DNA of 64,000 nucleotides from Chitinispirillaceae bacterium (lineage in GTDB: Bacteria; Fibrobacterota; Chitinivibrionia; Chitinivibrionales; Chitinispirillaceae), in contig JAFGDP010000023.1 in NCBI GenBank assembly GCA_016932075.1, forward strand, positions 1 to 64,000. Reading direction: 5' to 3'. The position numbers and the translations under genes are program-made. Positions within the stretch are counted from its first letter, which is position 1; each line of letters opens with the position of its first letter. Shown piece by piece: positions 1-8,658 of the stretch. The notes beneath the pieces were generated by a model. The model did no database searches and was not told where the DNA came from. It saw only the letters and a list, made by a program, of their open reading frames with translations.

Positions 1-2169
1 CTGGTTGGCAGGCGCATAGCTGAAGCTGAGGGTGGTCTTCTTCGGGGTTTCGTCCTCATAGAGCACGAACGAGCCGGTCGACGCGGCCGTGCCGCCGTTG
101 GTCGGCCATACCTGCACCGTGATCAGACTCTCGGCACGCTCGCCGATATACTGCAGCGTGTCCATAAGCGGAACGATCGACCCCGCCTTCACAAACACCG
201 GCAGCTTCATCGCCGGCCTGCCGCCCGACGGCGCGCAGTTGTATGAAGCTATCGTGCTGCCGTCATTGTGCTTGGTGCCGTCCCAGTAGTCATACCAGCA
301 CCCAAGACCGCCCGGAACGCGCGGGATATATATATTCCTGCGGTTGCCGCTGTTGTTGTCTAACGGGTTGTCTCGGTAGTACGGCGACCAGATCAGCTCC
401 TCGCCAACATACGCCTGGTACAGACGGTCCTGCGAATAGCATGCCGCGTCCTGCTCCCCGCCGTTCTGGCACACCATGGCGCGCGTCACCGGAATGCCCG
501 TCTCGTTCGCTACCATTCCGTAGGAAAACAGGTACGGGATAAACCGGTAGTGCCAGTTGCCCCATTTGCGCATCACATCCTTAAGGTCGTTCGCATAGCT
601 ACCGATGCGGCCGCACTCCTCAAAGTTGGTCGCCGTCCCGCCGGCGGCGCCTGCCATGTGGATCGAAACCATCGGCCGCAGCGTGTACCCGATATACCCG
701 AAGTCATACCCTTCCCCAAGGTCCGTGTGGCTGTGCGCATACCCCACCAGCGCCTCCTGAAGCGCTGACGGAAATACCGCATAAATGTAATCGGTGTTCA
801 GGTAGTCGCCCATGTGGTTGCCGGGCCACGCCTGCGAGCTGAGCGCCTGCCAGCCGCGGGATATGTACACCTTGCTCTCGTCCCCGTCGTACGCCTCAAG
901 CCATGTGTCCCACTGCGCTTTGGCGTCCCGCCGTTCATGGAAATTCATCGCGTCGTACCAGGCCCAGTCAAAACCGTGGTCAATCGCGTTCCGGACAACG
1001 GAAACCGTCTGCAGAAGGTTGCGCGTACACCCTGCGCTGCAGCAGCCGTAAAAACCCCACCCCGCGCTCATGCCGCCAAAAAGCAATCCATTGTTTTTGT
1101 AATACTGGACCAAATTTGGAACCTCGCTGTTCCAGCACCCTGAGTTCGGTACGTTCGGCAAATAACCGAGGTTGGTCCAGTCAAAGTAGTTGTCATGTCT
1201 CACCCAGTCCATGTTGAATCGGTTGCTCCTGAACATGTTCACCCAGCCGCGAGAGGTCGCAACCGTCGTGCCTGAGCGGTAGTACATGTCACGCATATAG
1301 CCGTAAAATTTCTTGCCAAGCTTGGGTGGACGGCCGGAAACCTGCGTGTACCCGGTCATCGCCTCTTTCCAGTTGCCCTTGAAAAAGAAGTAGCTCGCAT
1401 ACTCCATGGCACCGCCGAAACTGAAATCGTTTGAAGCGTTCATCCAGTACTTCTGGGTGCTGCCCCGCAAATCAAATCCCGTACCCGGTGTCGGGTTTGA
1501 AATCGATCCCCACGATGAACCGCCTGGTACCGGCTCGGCAAACAGCAACCACACCCCATATCCGCCTGTTGAGTACATGTAGCATGCGGTCGAGCGCCGC
1601 GTGCTGTAGGTCTGGCCCTTATTGTCCAATCGGTGGTATCCGGGACTCCGGCGGAACGCCTCAAAGGCAAGGCCCCAGCCGAAAAAGTGCTCGTCGGTTC
1701 CCTGGGTAAAGGTAAACGTGGGGGATCCCGAGGAGGTGCCGTTCGAATTCATGGCTGCAGCATCTCCCACGAGCCGCGAGGTGCCGTCCGTCTCGTAAAA
1801 ATTCACCCTGAAGGGCGACTTCTGGACCTTGATGACCATGGCCGACGTGGTAATGTTCACCGTGGTGTCGGCGTCAGTCACCGTGAGCGGCGACACCGCA
1901 GGCCATGTCCGGTTGACATCAGCCATGCTCAGCACGTCCTTTGAGGAAGCGAACGTGCCGCGCGCATCAAAACTCACGCGTGCGATCGTGGGAGTGCATA
2001 TATAGATGCGTACCTTCTGGGTACCGCCCGTGTTGAATTCCACCTGGTTGCCATTCTGCGTATGCGAGGAGTAATTGCCGACCACCTCGCCATTCGCGAA
2101 AGACCACGCAAGCGCCAGTGAGCATGCAGTCACTACTCCCGCGTTCTTGAAACGGTTTAACCGTATCAT
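1..2169 (-). CDS. Secreted GH31 family glycoside hydrolase (C-terminus beyond window)
   Basis: Secreted alpha-glycosidase of family GH31; the exact sugar substrate cannot be read. The frame is open from an ATG at 2169, preceded by a strong GGAGGGAGG ribosome site, and still open after 723 codons at the window edge, so the protein is partial. Residues 1-25 look like a signal peptide (cleavage near SFA-NG). An N-terminal beta-sandwich (about 30-230, with FGWGLAFEAFRR) precedes the barrel. The GH31 nucleophile context WYDAMN lies near residue 405, the acid/base context HSHTDLG near 480 and the post-barrel motif LPVFVKAGSIVP near 656. It is the last gene seen of a reverse-strand group headed by a TIGR02147 regulator. 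The exported location suggests breakdown of an external alpha-glucan or related polymer. The family call is firm; specificity is open. Confidence 0.93.
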   Translation of the reverse strand, partial: MIRLNRFKNAGVVTACSLALAWSFANGEVVGNYSSHTQNGNQVEFNTGGTQKVRIYICTPTIARVSFDARGTFASSKDVLSMADVNRTWPAVSPLTVTDADTTVNITTSAMVIKVQKSPFRVNFYETDGTSRLVGDAAAMNSNGTSSGSPTFTFTQGTDEHFFGWGLAFEAFRRSPGYHRLDNKGQTYSTRRSTACYMYSTGGYGVWLLFAEPVPGGSSWGSISNPTPGTGFDLRGSTQKYWMNASNDFSFGGAMEYASYFFFKGNWKEAMTGYTQVSGRPPKLGKKFYGYMRDMYYRSGTTVATSRGWVNMFRSNRFNMDWVRHDNYFDWTNLGYLPNVPNSGCWNSEVPNLVQYYKNNGLLFGGMSAGWGFYGCCSAGCTRNLLQTVSVVRNAIDHGFDWAWYDAMNFHERRDAKAQWDTWLEAYDGDESKVYISRGWQALSSQAWPGNHMGDYLNTDYIYAVFPSALQEALVGYAHSHTDLGEGYDFGYIGYTLRPMVSIHMAGAAGGTATNFEECGRIGSYANDLKDVMRKWGNWHYRFIPYLFSYGMVANETGIPVTRAMVCQNGGEQDAACYSQDRLYQAYVGEELIWSPYYRDNPLDNNSGNRRNIYIPRVPGGLGCWYDYWDGTKHNDGSTIASYNCAPSGGRPAMKLPVFVKAGSIVPLMDTLQYIGERAESLITVQVWPTNGGTAASTGSFVLYEDETPKKTTLSFSYAPANQ

Positions 2170-2325
2170 AAAACCCTCCCTCCTTTTAAGGAATAATAAA
2201 AAATTGTTCCCCTTTTCAATTATTTTGACGATTGTACCTTTCCTTGCCCGCATCCTGTCTGGTTCCGCGAGCAAAATAATTTGTAGAGAATATATATTTC
2301 CGTTCCCGTCATGACGCCAGCCTGT
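2170..2325. other. Short AT-rich intergenic spacer upstream of the GH31 gene
   Basis: 156 bp between two co-directional genes. It holds the GH31 ribosome site. A weak promoter-like TTGAAA/TATTAT pair lies only about 15 bp apart and close to the ATG, so it is not convincing. I see no hairpin-plus-T terminator, so read-through from the upstream gene is possible. Confidence 0.4.
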
Positions 2326-4944
2326 TTACTCTGTCCCGGTTATTAAAATCGAATCCGTTGCAACAGGATCAATAAGCACCGTACCGAATCCCGTGTTTTC
2401 TAATATTTTGTTCCTGATTTTCACGGTGTCGGTCGTTCCCCACCAGTTGTTGGAAGCATCAACAACACCCGAGTCGTTAGACATCATCCTGAAATCAAAG
2501 GTATTGTTCGCATACATATTATTAAAATTGAGAGCGTTCCCGCTACAACAGATTGCGCCGATTATATTATTGATTATAGTGTTGCTGTCAATCAGGCAAG
2601 ACGTATCCAAACAGACAATCCCGGCATGATGAAACGGTGGAACCGTAGGGTTAGTCCCAAAGCCGTTTCTTACCAACCGATTCTTGGAAATCAGACATCC
2701 GGCCGCAGGTCCTGCCACTTTTGACTCGATGAAAATTCCGGTTCCCGCGTTCTCCATTACCAAATTATTCGAGATGGTCCAGGAGCCGCCGTCTTTTTTT
2801 ATCGCGATAATCGCGGTGGTGGTGCTGTTTTCTATCGTATCCCGGTCAATGAGGCCGCCGCCTTCGGCGATAAGGCTCATGTTGAAAATTCGGTTAGCGG
2901 TCAGGACAAGGTCCCTGCCGTGGAACAGCAGATCAGGAATGGTCGCAAAATCCCTGTTATGTTCAACACTGTTGCCGGAAAAAATCCACTTGTCGCACAT
3001 CACGCTGATATTGGACTGGACGATCCTGCAATCGCTGATACTACCGGTAATGCGCTGCCCTCCCGAGGTCTGGACTCGCACGGTCATATTCTGAAGATGG
3101 CACTGGTCAAGGACGAATTCGGCCGGATTGCTGAGATCATCATTAACAATGGAGCCGTTTCTCAGGTCACAATTCTGCATCCGAAGCGAGGAGCCCTCCA
3201 TGAGTTTGATCATGCCCCACATGAGTGTGGTATCGTTTGCGTTTTCAATAATTTCAACGCGCTGCGCATTCAGGCCGTCCGCTTTCATGCTGCCGTAGAT
3301 CGAGATCACCACTCCCCCGTTCACCCGGACCGTGGTGCCGGGTTCGATCGTGAGAACGATTCCGGAAGGGATAATCAGGGTCTGAGAGACAAGGTAGGGG
3401 CTTCCGTCCTTTCTCAGCGTCATCGAGGCATCGAGCACCCCTGATATTTCCGATACGACAAGCACGCGCTGCGTGTCCGCGGTCACATTGCCGTCGTCGT
3501 CCCGCACGCGGCAGACGACCACGGTCTCCCCGCTTGATGTCAGCAGGAGACGCCGGGCGAAAAGCCCTGCGGCGCTGTCCGTCCATGCGGTGTCTCCCTG
3601 GAAAAAATCCCAGATATACATGGTGACCGTGCCGAACCGCTGGCGTGCTTCGGCGACAAACGAGACCGGCATTCCTGCCAGCGAAGTCATATCCGGTCCC
3701 AGGTCGAACACCGGTGCATCCTGCGCAACCGTGAGCAGGGACTTTTTCGTCGTGCTGCTTCCATAGGCTCCCGTGACCCTGAAAGAGCAGTTGATGATGG
3801 TAGAATCCGCCGGCGCGACGAACAGGGTGTCCTTCGAGGTCGCTTTCGTAAAAGTCCCCGAATCGCCGATTTTCCACTCCATGGCCGTGATAGAATCGTC
3901 ATCGAACAGCGCGATTGACGGAGACAGCGCCACCGTGTCATTGATGCTGACCATGGTGTCATTGAGCGTTATCCGGGGAAGCGCATTCAGCGGATCAAAT
4001 CGCGGGGTCTCTATGTCCCCGCTTGACCGGTTGATCAGAATCCGCTGCACACCGGTCCGATGAAGGAGCGTGTCGTACACCCAGATCTCTACGGTCCAGA
4101 ACAGACCGCTCGCCGGAACGTAGATGAATCCCGAATAGCCGGCAACATCGGGACGCCAGTCGAGCTCGTAGATCCTTGGGTTGTCAAACGGTATACTGTC
4201 CCCGGTGACACGCGCCTCGATGCGTCCGATGGCCTGATAATTGGAATCAAAAACACCCCACACGTCATGTTCGTTCTTGCTGCGATCAAGGTTCAGCGCG
4301 ACCTCTCCAATATCGGTTTCGGCCCCGGAGCGCACCTGAATACCATGAATCGACGAGTCAACAAACCGGTCGCTTTTAAACGATACGGTATAGGTGCCTT
4401 CCGGCACGCTGGTTATCCTGAAAACTCCCGTACTGTCAGTAAAAGCGGCGAATGAGGTGCCCGGGATATAACAGATGACCCCCTGTACGTTTTCACCCGT
4501 CACCCGGATCCTGCCCTTTATGCTGCCCGGCAGCCGCAGCGTATCCCATCCAAGGTCCTTCCAGGATCGTGAATCGGTGAAAAGGATCGTCGAACGGCTC
4601 ATGTACAGCGTATCGCCGGCGTCAACGAGCTCTCCGACGATGCGATATATCCCTTCGTCAAGCGATGCGAAGCGGTAACGGCCATTGTTATCGGTCCTTG
4701 CGGAATCAATTGCTGCGGACGGTTCCGGCGCGGCCCGGGCGGATGGGGAACGCCCGTTGTATACGGGATAGATCCTCACCAGCGCGCTATCGGCCGGTTT
4801 TCCGACCCTCCCGTCGATGAGGCCCCCCGTAAGACCGGGATTGCCGACCTCCGAGGTGTTCCCGCCCAGATCAGCGCATTCCATGGGTATGAACCATACC
4901 GTTGCCACCGCTGCGATCGCTGCAAGGTTCCGTACTCTGCGCAT
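2326..4944 (-). CDS. Exported carboxypeptidase-regulatory-like / parallel beta-helix surface protein
   Basis: Large exported, probably envelope-attached protein with no catalytic motif that I can recognise. The first 23 residues form a hydrophobic signal ending in PMEC, a poor lipobox, followed by GGNTSEVGNPG, a segment typical of Fibrobacterota-type lipoproteins. Residues about 35-215 contain two carboxypeptidase-regulatory-like beta-sandwich domains (motifs TDNNGRYRF and DSTGVFRI). A stretch at about 330-500 looks like Ig/PKD-type modules. Residues about 505-860 form a right-handed parallel beta-helix, with many N-rich turns and the classic NNWWGTTD motif near the C-terminus. Such helices often bind or cleave polysaccharide. 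The start follows GAGGAGAAGGT and lies 12 bp after the stop of the TIGR02147 gene, so the two are co-transcribed. It may be an adhesin or a lyase. Confidence 0.85.
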   Translation of the reverse strand: MRRVRNLAAIAAVATVWFIPMECADLGGNTSEVGNPGLTGGLIDGRVGKPADSALVRIYPVYNGRSPSARAAPEPSAAIDSARTDNNGRYRFASLDEGIYRIVGELVDAGDTLYMSRSTILFTDSRSWKDLGWDTLRLPGSIKGRIRVTGENVQGVICYIPGTSFAAFTDSTGVFRITSVPEGTYTVSFKSDRFVDSSIHGIQVRSGAETDIGEVALNLDRSKNEHDVWGVFDSNYQAIGRIEARVTGDSIPFDNPRIYELDWRPDVAGYSGFIYVPASGLFWTVEIWVYDTLLHRTGVQRILINRSSGDIETPRFDPLNALPRITLNDTMVSINDTVALSPSIALFDDDSITAMEWKIGDSGTFTKATSKDTLFVAPADSTIINCSFRVTGAYGSSTTKKSLLTVAQDAPVFDLGPDMTSLAGMPVSFVAEARQRFGTVTMYIWDFFQGDTAWTDSAAGLFARRLLLTSSGETVVVCRVRDDDGNVTADTQRVLVVSEISGVLDASMTLRKDGSPYLVSQTLIIPSGIVLTIEPGTTVRVNGGVVISIYGSMKADGLNAQRVEIIENANDTTLMWGMIKLMEGSSLRMQNCDLRNGSIVNDDLSNPAEFVLDQCHLQNMTVRVQTSGGQRITGSISDCRIVQSNISVMCDKWIFSGNSVEHNRDFATIPDLLFHGRDLVLTANRIFNMSLIAEGGGLIDRDTIENSTTTAIIAIKKDGGSWTISNNLVMENAGTGIFIESKVAGPAAGCLISKNRLVRNGFGTNPTVPPFHHAGIVCLDTSCLIDSNTIINNIIGAICCSGNALNFNNMYANNTFDFRMMSNDSGVVDASNNWWGTTDTVKIRNKILENTGFGTVLIDPVATDSILITGTE

Positions 4945-4956
4945 ACCTTCTCCTCG

Positions 4957-5847
4957 TTATTTCCTTTCAGCATTCGTAATCGGGAAAAAATGGAAATTAA
5001 GCTGATAGGCCTGGTCCGCTTCCTGATCGTCCTGCACTAAATTGATTATGCGCGAACGGAAATCCTTTATCTCGTCGCATATTCTCATATAGGTCTGTTC
5101 GGAAACGCCAAGGGTCAGGGCGGTGATATTCCGGCGCTCCTTGGGCAGCGTATCGAGAGCATGTTCCACCAGGTGCGCCGCCTCTTTATGGAAATTGAGC
5201 GCGGCAAGCGCGACGATCTCATTTCCCGTCGTGATGTTTTTGTTTGTCAAATGATAATATCCGTCGCCTCCCCGTTCAATCATTCCGAGATTACGGAGCA
5301 GCTCGACCGACTTCCGCGCCTGTTTGACGGTTATCTGAGGCACGACGCTTTTAGACAGCCATTCATAGTCGTCGGCAAACGGGTACATGTCAATGAGCGA
5401 CCGGACCGCGCTGTGATACCATGTCGAATAAAAGGCGTACTGGTCTTTTCGTGTCTGCTGGACCACGGCAACATTCCGATCGCGGAATTTCGCGGTATTG
5501 AGCTTTTCGCAGAAATAGGTGCGTTCAATCAGATCAATGGCCTGGTTGAAAAATACGAGGTTCTCAAAGTAATCCATTTCGTTTTTTTTGAGGCCGATGG
5601 CGTTCGCCACTTTCAGTATGCTCGATTTTGACAGGTTTTTATTTCCATGGATGACCGTATACAGAAATCCCTTGCTTTTAAATCCGGCCCGAAGCGAGAA
5701 CCCGTAATAGGAAAACGCTGGATTTACCCGCTTCTTGGCTTTGTAATAATCGGCAAGGAAATACCTGAAGTTGGTGTATTCAAAAACATTAGGCATGACC
5801 AGCTCTTTTTTTCCTGCGGCCGGTTTGGGCGGCTTGAACGGTACCAC
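4957..5847 (-). CDS. TIGR02147 family protein (putative transcriptional regulator)
   Basis: Member of the TIGR02147 family, which is multi-copy in Fibrobacter and some delta-proteobacterial lineages. The recognisable N-terminus is MPNVFEYTNFRYFLADYYKAKK; a helix-turn-helix-like segment follows (about residues 50-85 of the long form), then a long helical region. Members are thought to be DNA-binding regulators but function is poorly established. The longest form starts with GTG at 5847, 9 nt after AGGGAG; a shorter form starts with ATG at 5793, directly at the family consensus, with a weaker ribosome site. The gene heads a three-gene operon with an exported beta-helix protein and a GH31 enzyme, so it may control that polysaccharide-related set. 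Confidence 0.85.
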   Translation of the reverse strand: MVPFKPPKPAAGKKELVMPNVFEYTNFRYFLADYYKAKKRVNPAFSYYGFSLRAGFKSKGFLYTVIHGNKNLSKSSILKVANAIGLKKNEMDYFENLVFFNQAIDLIERTYFCEKLNTAKFRDRNVAVVQQTRKDQYAFYSTWYHSAVRSLIDMYPFADDYEWLSKSVVPQITVKQARKSVELLRNLGMIERGGDGYYHLTNKNITTGNEIVALAALNFHKEAAHLVEHALDTLPKERRNITALTLGVSEQTYMRICDEIKDFRSRIINLVQDDQEADQAYQLNFHFFPITNAERK

Positions 5848-5903
5848 GAACAGACACTCCCTAAAATGTATTTTATGCTTTGCTATGATAAATAATACAA
5901 AAC

Positions 5904-5916
5904 ATTTTCCGAAAAT
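5904..5916. promoter_or_regulatory. 13-bp inverted repeat, candidate operator
   Basis: Perfect dyad ATTTTC-C-GAAAAT in the AT-rich stretch 57 bp upstream of the GTG start at 5847, close to promoter-like TATTAT and TATCAT hexamers read on the reverse strand. Position and symmetry fit an operator for autoregulation by the adjacent TIGR02147 protein. The role is inferred. Confidence 0.35.
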
Positions 5917-6070
5917 ACTAATAAATAATAATAAAAAACGTTTTTTTTGGAGAACGATTATTTGTAATTTCTGAATTGTTTAACGCGAAACCCCCCTATC
6001 TTATTCCATAATTTATTAATAATTAAGGCATTGCGATAGCCGACTTTTAATTTGCGGATTGTTTGGAAAA

Positions 6071-6097
6071 AATTAAAATTTTAATTAATGCATTAAT
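6071..6097. repeat. Two overlapping perfect AT palindromes
   Basis: AATTAAAATTTTAATT (6071-6086) and ATTAATGCATTAAT (6084-6097) are both perfect palindromes and share three bases. They lie between a reverse-strand operon promoter and the 3' end of the inositol-phosphate synthase gene. They could be a regulator site or a cruciform-prone element, but there is no T-tract to suggest a terminator. Confidence 0.5.
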
Positions 6098-6211
6098 CTG
6101 GAGAACGAAATCCATGTCCGCAAATAAACGGTTGAAAAACAGAAGAGGAAGGGTGTCCCGCGTAAAAATTGGCTGCCCTACGCGCTCCCTGGCGCTTTGC
6201 CAAGAACGAAG

Positions 6212-7345
6212 CTAGGCCACGACTTTCTTGGTATCCTGAACCGGGACAATGCCGTACTGTTTGATAAACTCCTCGGTACCTCGATACGCCTCATCGTCAG
6301 GTACCTGGCGAGGCGGATGCTTGCAGAAATATGATGACGGCGCATAGAGGACACCGCCCAGCCCGGCATTCAATGCGAGTCTGGCGCATCGGATCGAATC
6401 AATTGCCACGCCTGCGGAGTTGGGTGAATCTTCGACCGACAACCGGAGCTCAAGATTCATGGGTACGTCGCCGAAAAGCTTGCCCTCCATCCGTATAAAG
6501 CAGATTTTCTGATCATTCTGCCATGGCACATAATCCGACGGTCCTATGTGGATATCTTTATTGGGAAGACGCTTTGCCGCCACCGACTGCACGGCCTCGG
6601 TCTTTGATTCCTTTTTCGATTTCAACCGGGACCGGTTCAGCATGTTAAGGAAATCGGTGTTCCCGCCCGTATTGAGCTGATAGGTGCGATCAAGCTTTAC
6701 GCCCCTTTTTTTGAAGAGGTCGGTCAGCGCGCGGTGGGTAATGGTTGCACCGAGCTGAGCCTTGATATCGTCACCGATAACAGGAACGCCCCGCTCCTTG
6801 AACCTCCGCGCCCACGAGGGATTGCTGGCGATGAACACCGGAATGTTGTTTATAAATGCAATCCCCGCCTCCAGAGCCGCTTCGGCATAAAACCTCGTTG
6901 CTTCTTCTGAACCGACCGGGAGGTAATTCATGAGAATCTGGGCTTCTGATTCCCGTAGGACGGCAACGACCTCCTCAAACGAAGGTTCCCGCTCGTTCGC
7001 GATGACGAACGAACTCTCTTCGTCGTACTCCTTCATGTGATCGGCATACCCGTCAAGAACCTTCCCCATGTGGACGATGACGCCGGTTTTAGGCATTGAG
7101 GGACAGATGATTGCGGTACAGTTCGGTTTGGAAAAAATCGCATCGTTGACATCGCGGCCGACTTTCCGTTTGTCGATATCAAACGCGGCGGCTACTTCAA
7201 TAGCACCGGGAACATACCCGCCGATGTCCCAGTGCATAAGGCCAATGGCATCGTCCGGTGTTTTATTCCGATAGTATTCGATCCCCTGCAGCAGCGAACT
7301 GGCACAGTTGCCGATTCCCACAACAGCGATTTTTATCTTTTCCAT
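6212..7345 (-). CDS. ino1: Myo-inositol-1-phosphate synthase (inositol-3-phosphate synthase)
   Basis: Converts glucose 6-phosphate to 1L-myo-inositol 1-phosphate with NAD+, the first step towards inositol lipids and inositol solutes; cytosolic. The ATG at 7345 (377 aa) follows AGAAGGAGG and gives the usual beginning MEKIKIAVVGIGNCASSL with the NAD-binding glycine motif. A longer in-frame ORF upstream has no family-like sequence. Other family signatures are NYLPVGSEEATRFYAEAAL, the PVFIASNP segment, the GDDIKAQLGATITHR segment and LNTGGNTDFLNM. Length and motifs match the short actinobacterial/archaeal-type enzyme. It has its own predicted promoter and 164 bp of upstream spacer. Confidence 0.95.
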   Translation of the reverse strand: MEKIKIAVVGIGNCASSLLQGIEYYRNKTPDDAIGLMHWDIGGYVPGAIEVAAAFDIDKRKVGRDVNDAIFSKPNCTAIICPSMPKTGVIVHMGKVLDGYADHMKEYDEESSFVIANEREPSFEEVVAVLRESEAQILMNYLPVGSEEATRFYAEAALEAGIAFINNIPVFIASNPSWARRFKERGVPVIGDDIKAQLGATITHRALTDLFKKRGVKLDRTYQLNTGGNTDFLNMLNRSRLKSKKESKTEAVQSVAAKRLPNKDIHIGPSDYVPWQNDQKICFIRMEGKLFGDVPMNLELRLSVEDSPNSAGVAIDSIRCARLALNAGLGGVLYAPSSYFCKHPPRQVPDDEAYRGTEEFIKQYGIVPVQDTKKVVA

Positions 7346-7451
7346 AATACGAAAAAAACCTCCTTCTGGTACGTCAGTATCCCCGGGCACCACCTCTGTT
7401 AACAGGAAAGGGGGGCCGCTCTCCCGCCCTCGATCCTGTGCAGGCGCTTGA

Positions 7452-7480
7452 AAACTACTCAATGTTGCACTAAAAGTCAA
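7452..7480 (-). promoter_or_regulatory. Predicted sigma-70 promoter of the inositol-phosphate synthase gene
   Basis: Read on the reverse strand: -35 TTGACT (7475-7480) and -10 TAGTTT (7452-7457) with a 17-bp spacer, about 100 bp before the ATG at 7345. Confidence 0.4.
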
Positions 7481-7509
7481 TCAATTTGACAAGCACCCCG
7501 CAACCGGCG

Positions 7510-8520
7510 TCAATACGGATACGGGTTATCAAGACGCACTACTCCGCTCTCATTGGCAAACCAGTGGTTGCCGTTTGCGTCACAGTATATCTGGTACACC
7601 TGCGCCGCAGGCACGCCGAGTTTTGCCGGATCAGTTATCCACTCATCATCGTTGAACTTGATAAGGCCGGTTTCTGATCCGAACCATTTGCGGCTGTGCG
7701 TATCCACCATGATGGACGTTATGCCTGACTGAATCTCCATGTAGACATTCCACTTCTTGCCGTCAAAACTGTTCACATCCTTCTCGCCAACCGCGGCCCA
7801 TAACACACCGTTGTTCTCGTCATAGGCAAGCGCCTTGGTGTCGTTCCAGCTCATGCCGTTTTTCATGGTATAGGAGGACCATTTGACACCACTGTAAACG
7901 CTGATTCCCTTGTCGGTTCCCAGCCACACCGTGCCCCGCTTGCCGGCACAAATGGCCTGGATTTTATTTGACACCAGCCCGTCTTTTTTGGTGTACTTTT
8001 TCCACGATCCGTTGCTGTAGACGCTCGCACCCTTGTCGGTTCCCACCCACACCGCGCCATTGGCAGCCACGGCCAGCGCGTTTACCGTATTGTCAGCAAG
8101 ACCGTTTGCGGAGGTGAATACGGTCACCTGGTCGCCATTCTTGAGTGCCAGGCCCTCGGGACCGCCGAACCATATTCCGTCCTTTCCATCAATGGCAATC
8201 GCCGCGATTCCCGCTGCCGGCATGGTGCCGAGTTTTTTAAACCTGACGACATCGCTTCTTTTACCGCGCATGCTGATCAAGGCAACCTCGGATTCTGTCG
8301 CACACCAGAGATTCTCACCGGAAACGGCGAACGCCTTTGCCGCGCCATCAACGGAATACACGCGCCACTCGGTCGGCTTGTCGTATACCATTGAATCGGC
8401 TTTTACCTCTCCGGACTGGCTGCCCTTGGCCTTTTCCGCCTCTGCCTGTTTCTGCTGTTTCGGCGCTGCAGCAATCGCGAGAGAACATGCGGCAACAATG
8501 AGCAACAACCGTCTGATCAT
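7510..8520 (-). CDS. Exported beta-propeller protein (two-component-regulator propeller repeats)
   Basis: Exported protein built almost entirely of Reg_prop-type blades, the repeats found in the sensor part of hybrid two-component systems. Residues 1-19 are a signal peptide (MIRRLLLIVAACSLAIAAA), followed by a short Lys/Gln/Glu-rich linker. Successive blades carry the signature WxGT-x-GxSVY and relatives (VWVGTDKGASVY, VWLGTDKGISVY, KWFGSETGLIKF, HWFANESGVVRL). There is no transmembrane or kinase domain, so it is a free-standing propeller that may bind a ligand or partner in the periplasm or outside. An excellent ribosome site, AGGAGG, lies 5 nt before the ATG. Confidence 0.85.
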   Translation of the reverse strand: MIRRLLLIVAACSLAIAAAPKQQKQAEAEKAKGSQSGEVKADSMVYDKPTEWRVYSVDGAAKAFAVSGENLWCATESEVALISMRGKRSDVVRFKKLGTMPAAGIAAIAIDGKDGIWFGGPEGLALKNGDQVTVFTSANGLADNTVNALAVAANGAVWVGTDKGASVYSNGSWKKYTKKDGLVSNKIQAICAGKRGTVWLGTDKGISVYSGVKWSSYTMKNGMSWNDTKALAYDENNGVLWAAVGEKDVNSFDGKKWNVYMEIQSGITSIMVDTHSRKWFGSETGLIKFNDDEWITDPAKLGVPAAQVYQIYCDANGNHWFANESGVVRLDNPYPY

Positions 8521-8562
8521 AGGGGCCTCCTCTACTGAGTGTGCAAAAAATACGATACGGGG

Positions 8563-8595
8563 CTCGTATTCTGTTTAACCGAATAAAAATACGAG
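8563..8595. promoter_or_regulatory. Inverted repeat upstream of the propeller gene
   Basis: Arms CTCGTATT (8563-8570) and AATACGAG (8588-8595) enclose 17 bp and lie 43 bp upstream of the ATG at 8520. The spacing suits a dimeric regulator site; a reverse-strand TTGCAT/TATTTT pair overlaps it. There is no T-run, so it does not look like a terminator of the upstream transglycosylase gene. Confidence 0.35.
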
Positions 8596-8658
8596 TGTTT
8601 GGAACGCCCATGCAACAGGATCATGTTTTCCGCCCTGCGGATGCAGCGTGAGGAGCAG

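Larger units (their letters stand above)
5848..6211. other. AT-rich intergenic region with several palindromes
   Basis: 364 bp with no convincing gene. It carries the control region of the 5847 gene. Visible structure: a 13-bp inverted repeat (5904-5916), a 10-bp direct repeat TGGAGAACGA (5948-5957 and 6099-6108), and two overlapping perfect palindromes (6071-6086 and 6084-6097). A 33-codon forward ORF (ATG 6114, stop 6213-6215) starts just after the second repeat. Its peptide is basic and unrecognisable, so I do not call it a gene. Confidence 0.6.

Noticed and set aside
6114..6215. 33-codon forward ORF beginning MSANKRLKNRRG
   Set aside because: Very short, basic and without homologues I can recall; it runs into the 3' end of the inositol-phosphate synthase gene. 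Only mentioned in the intergenic entry.
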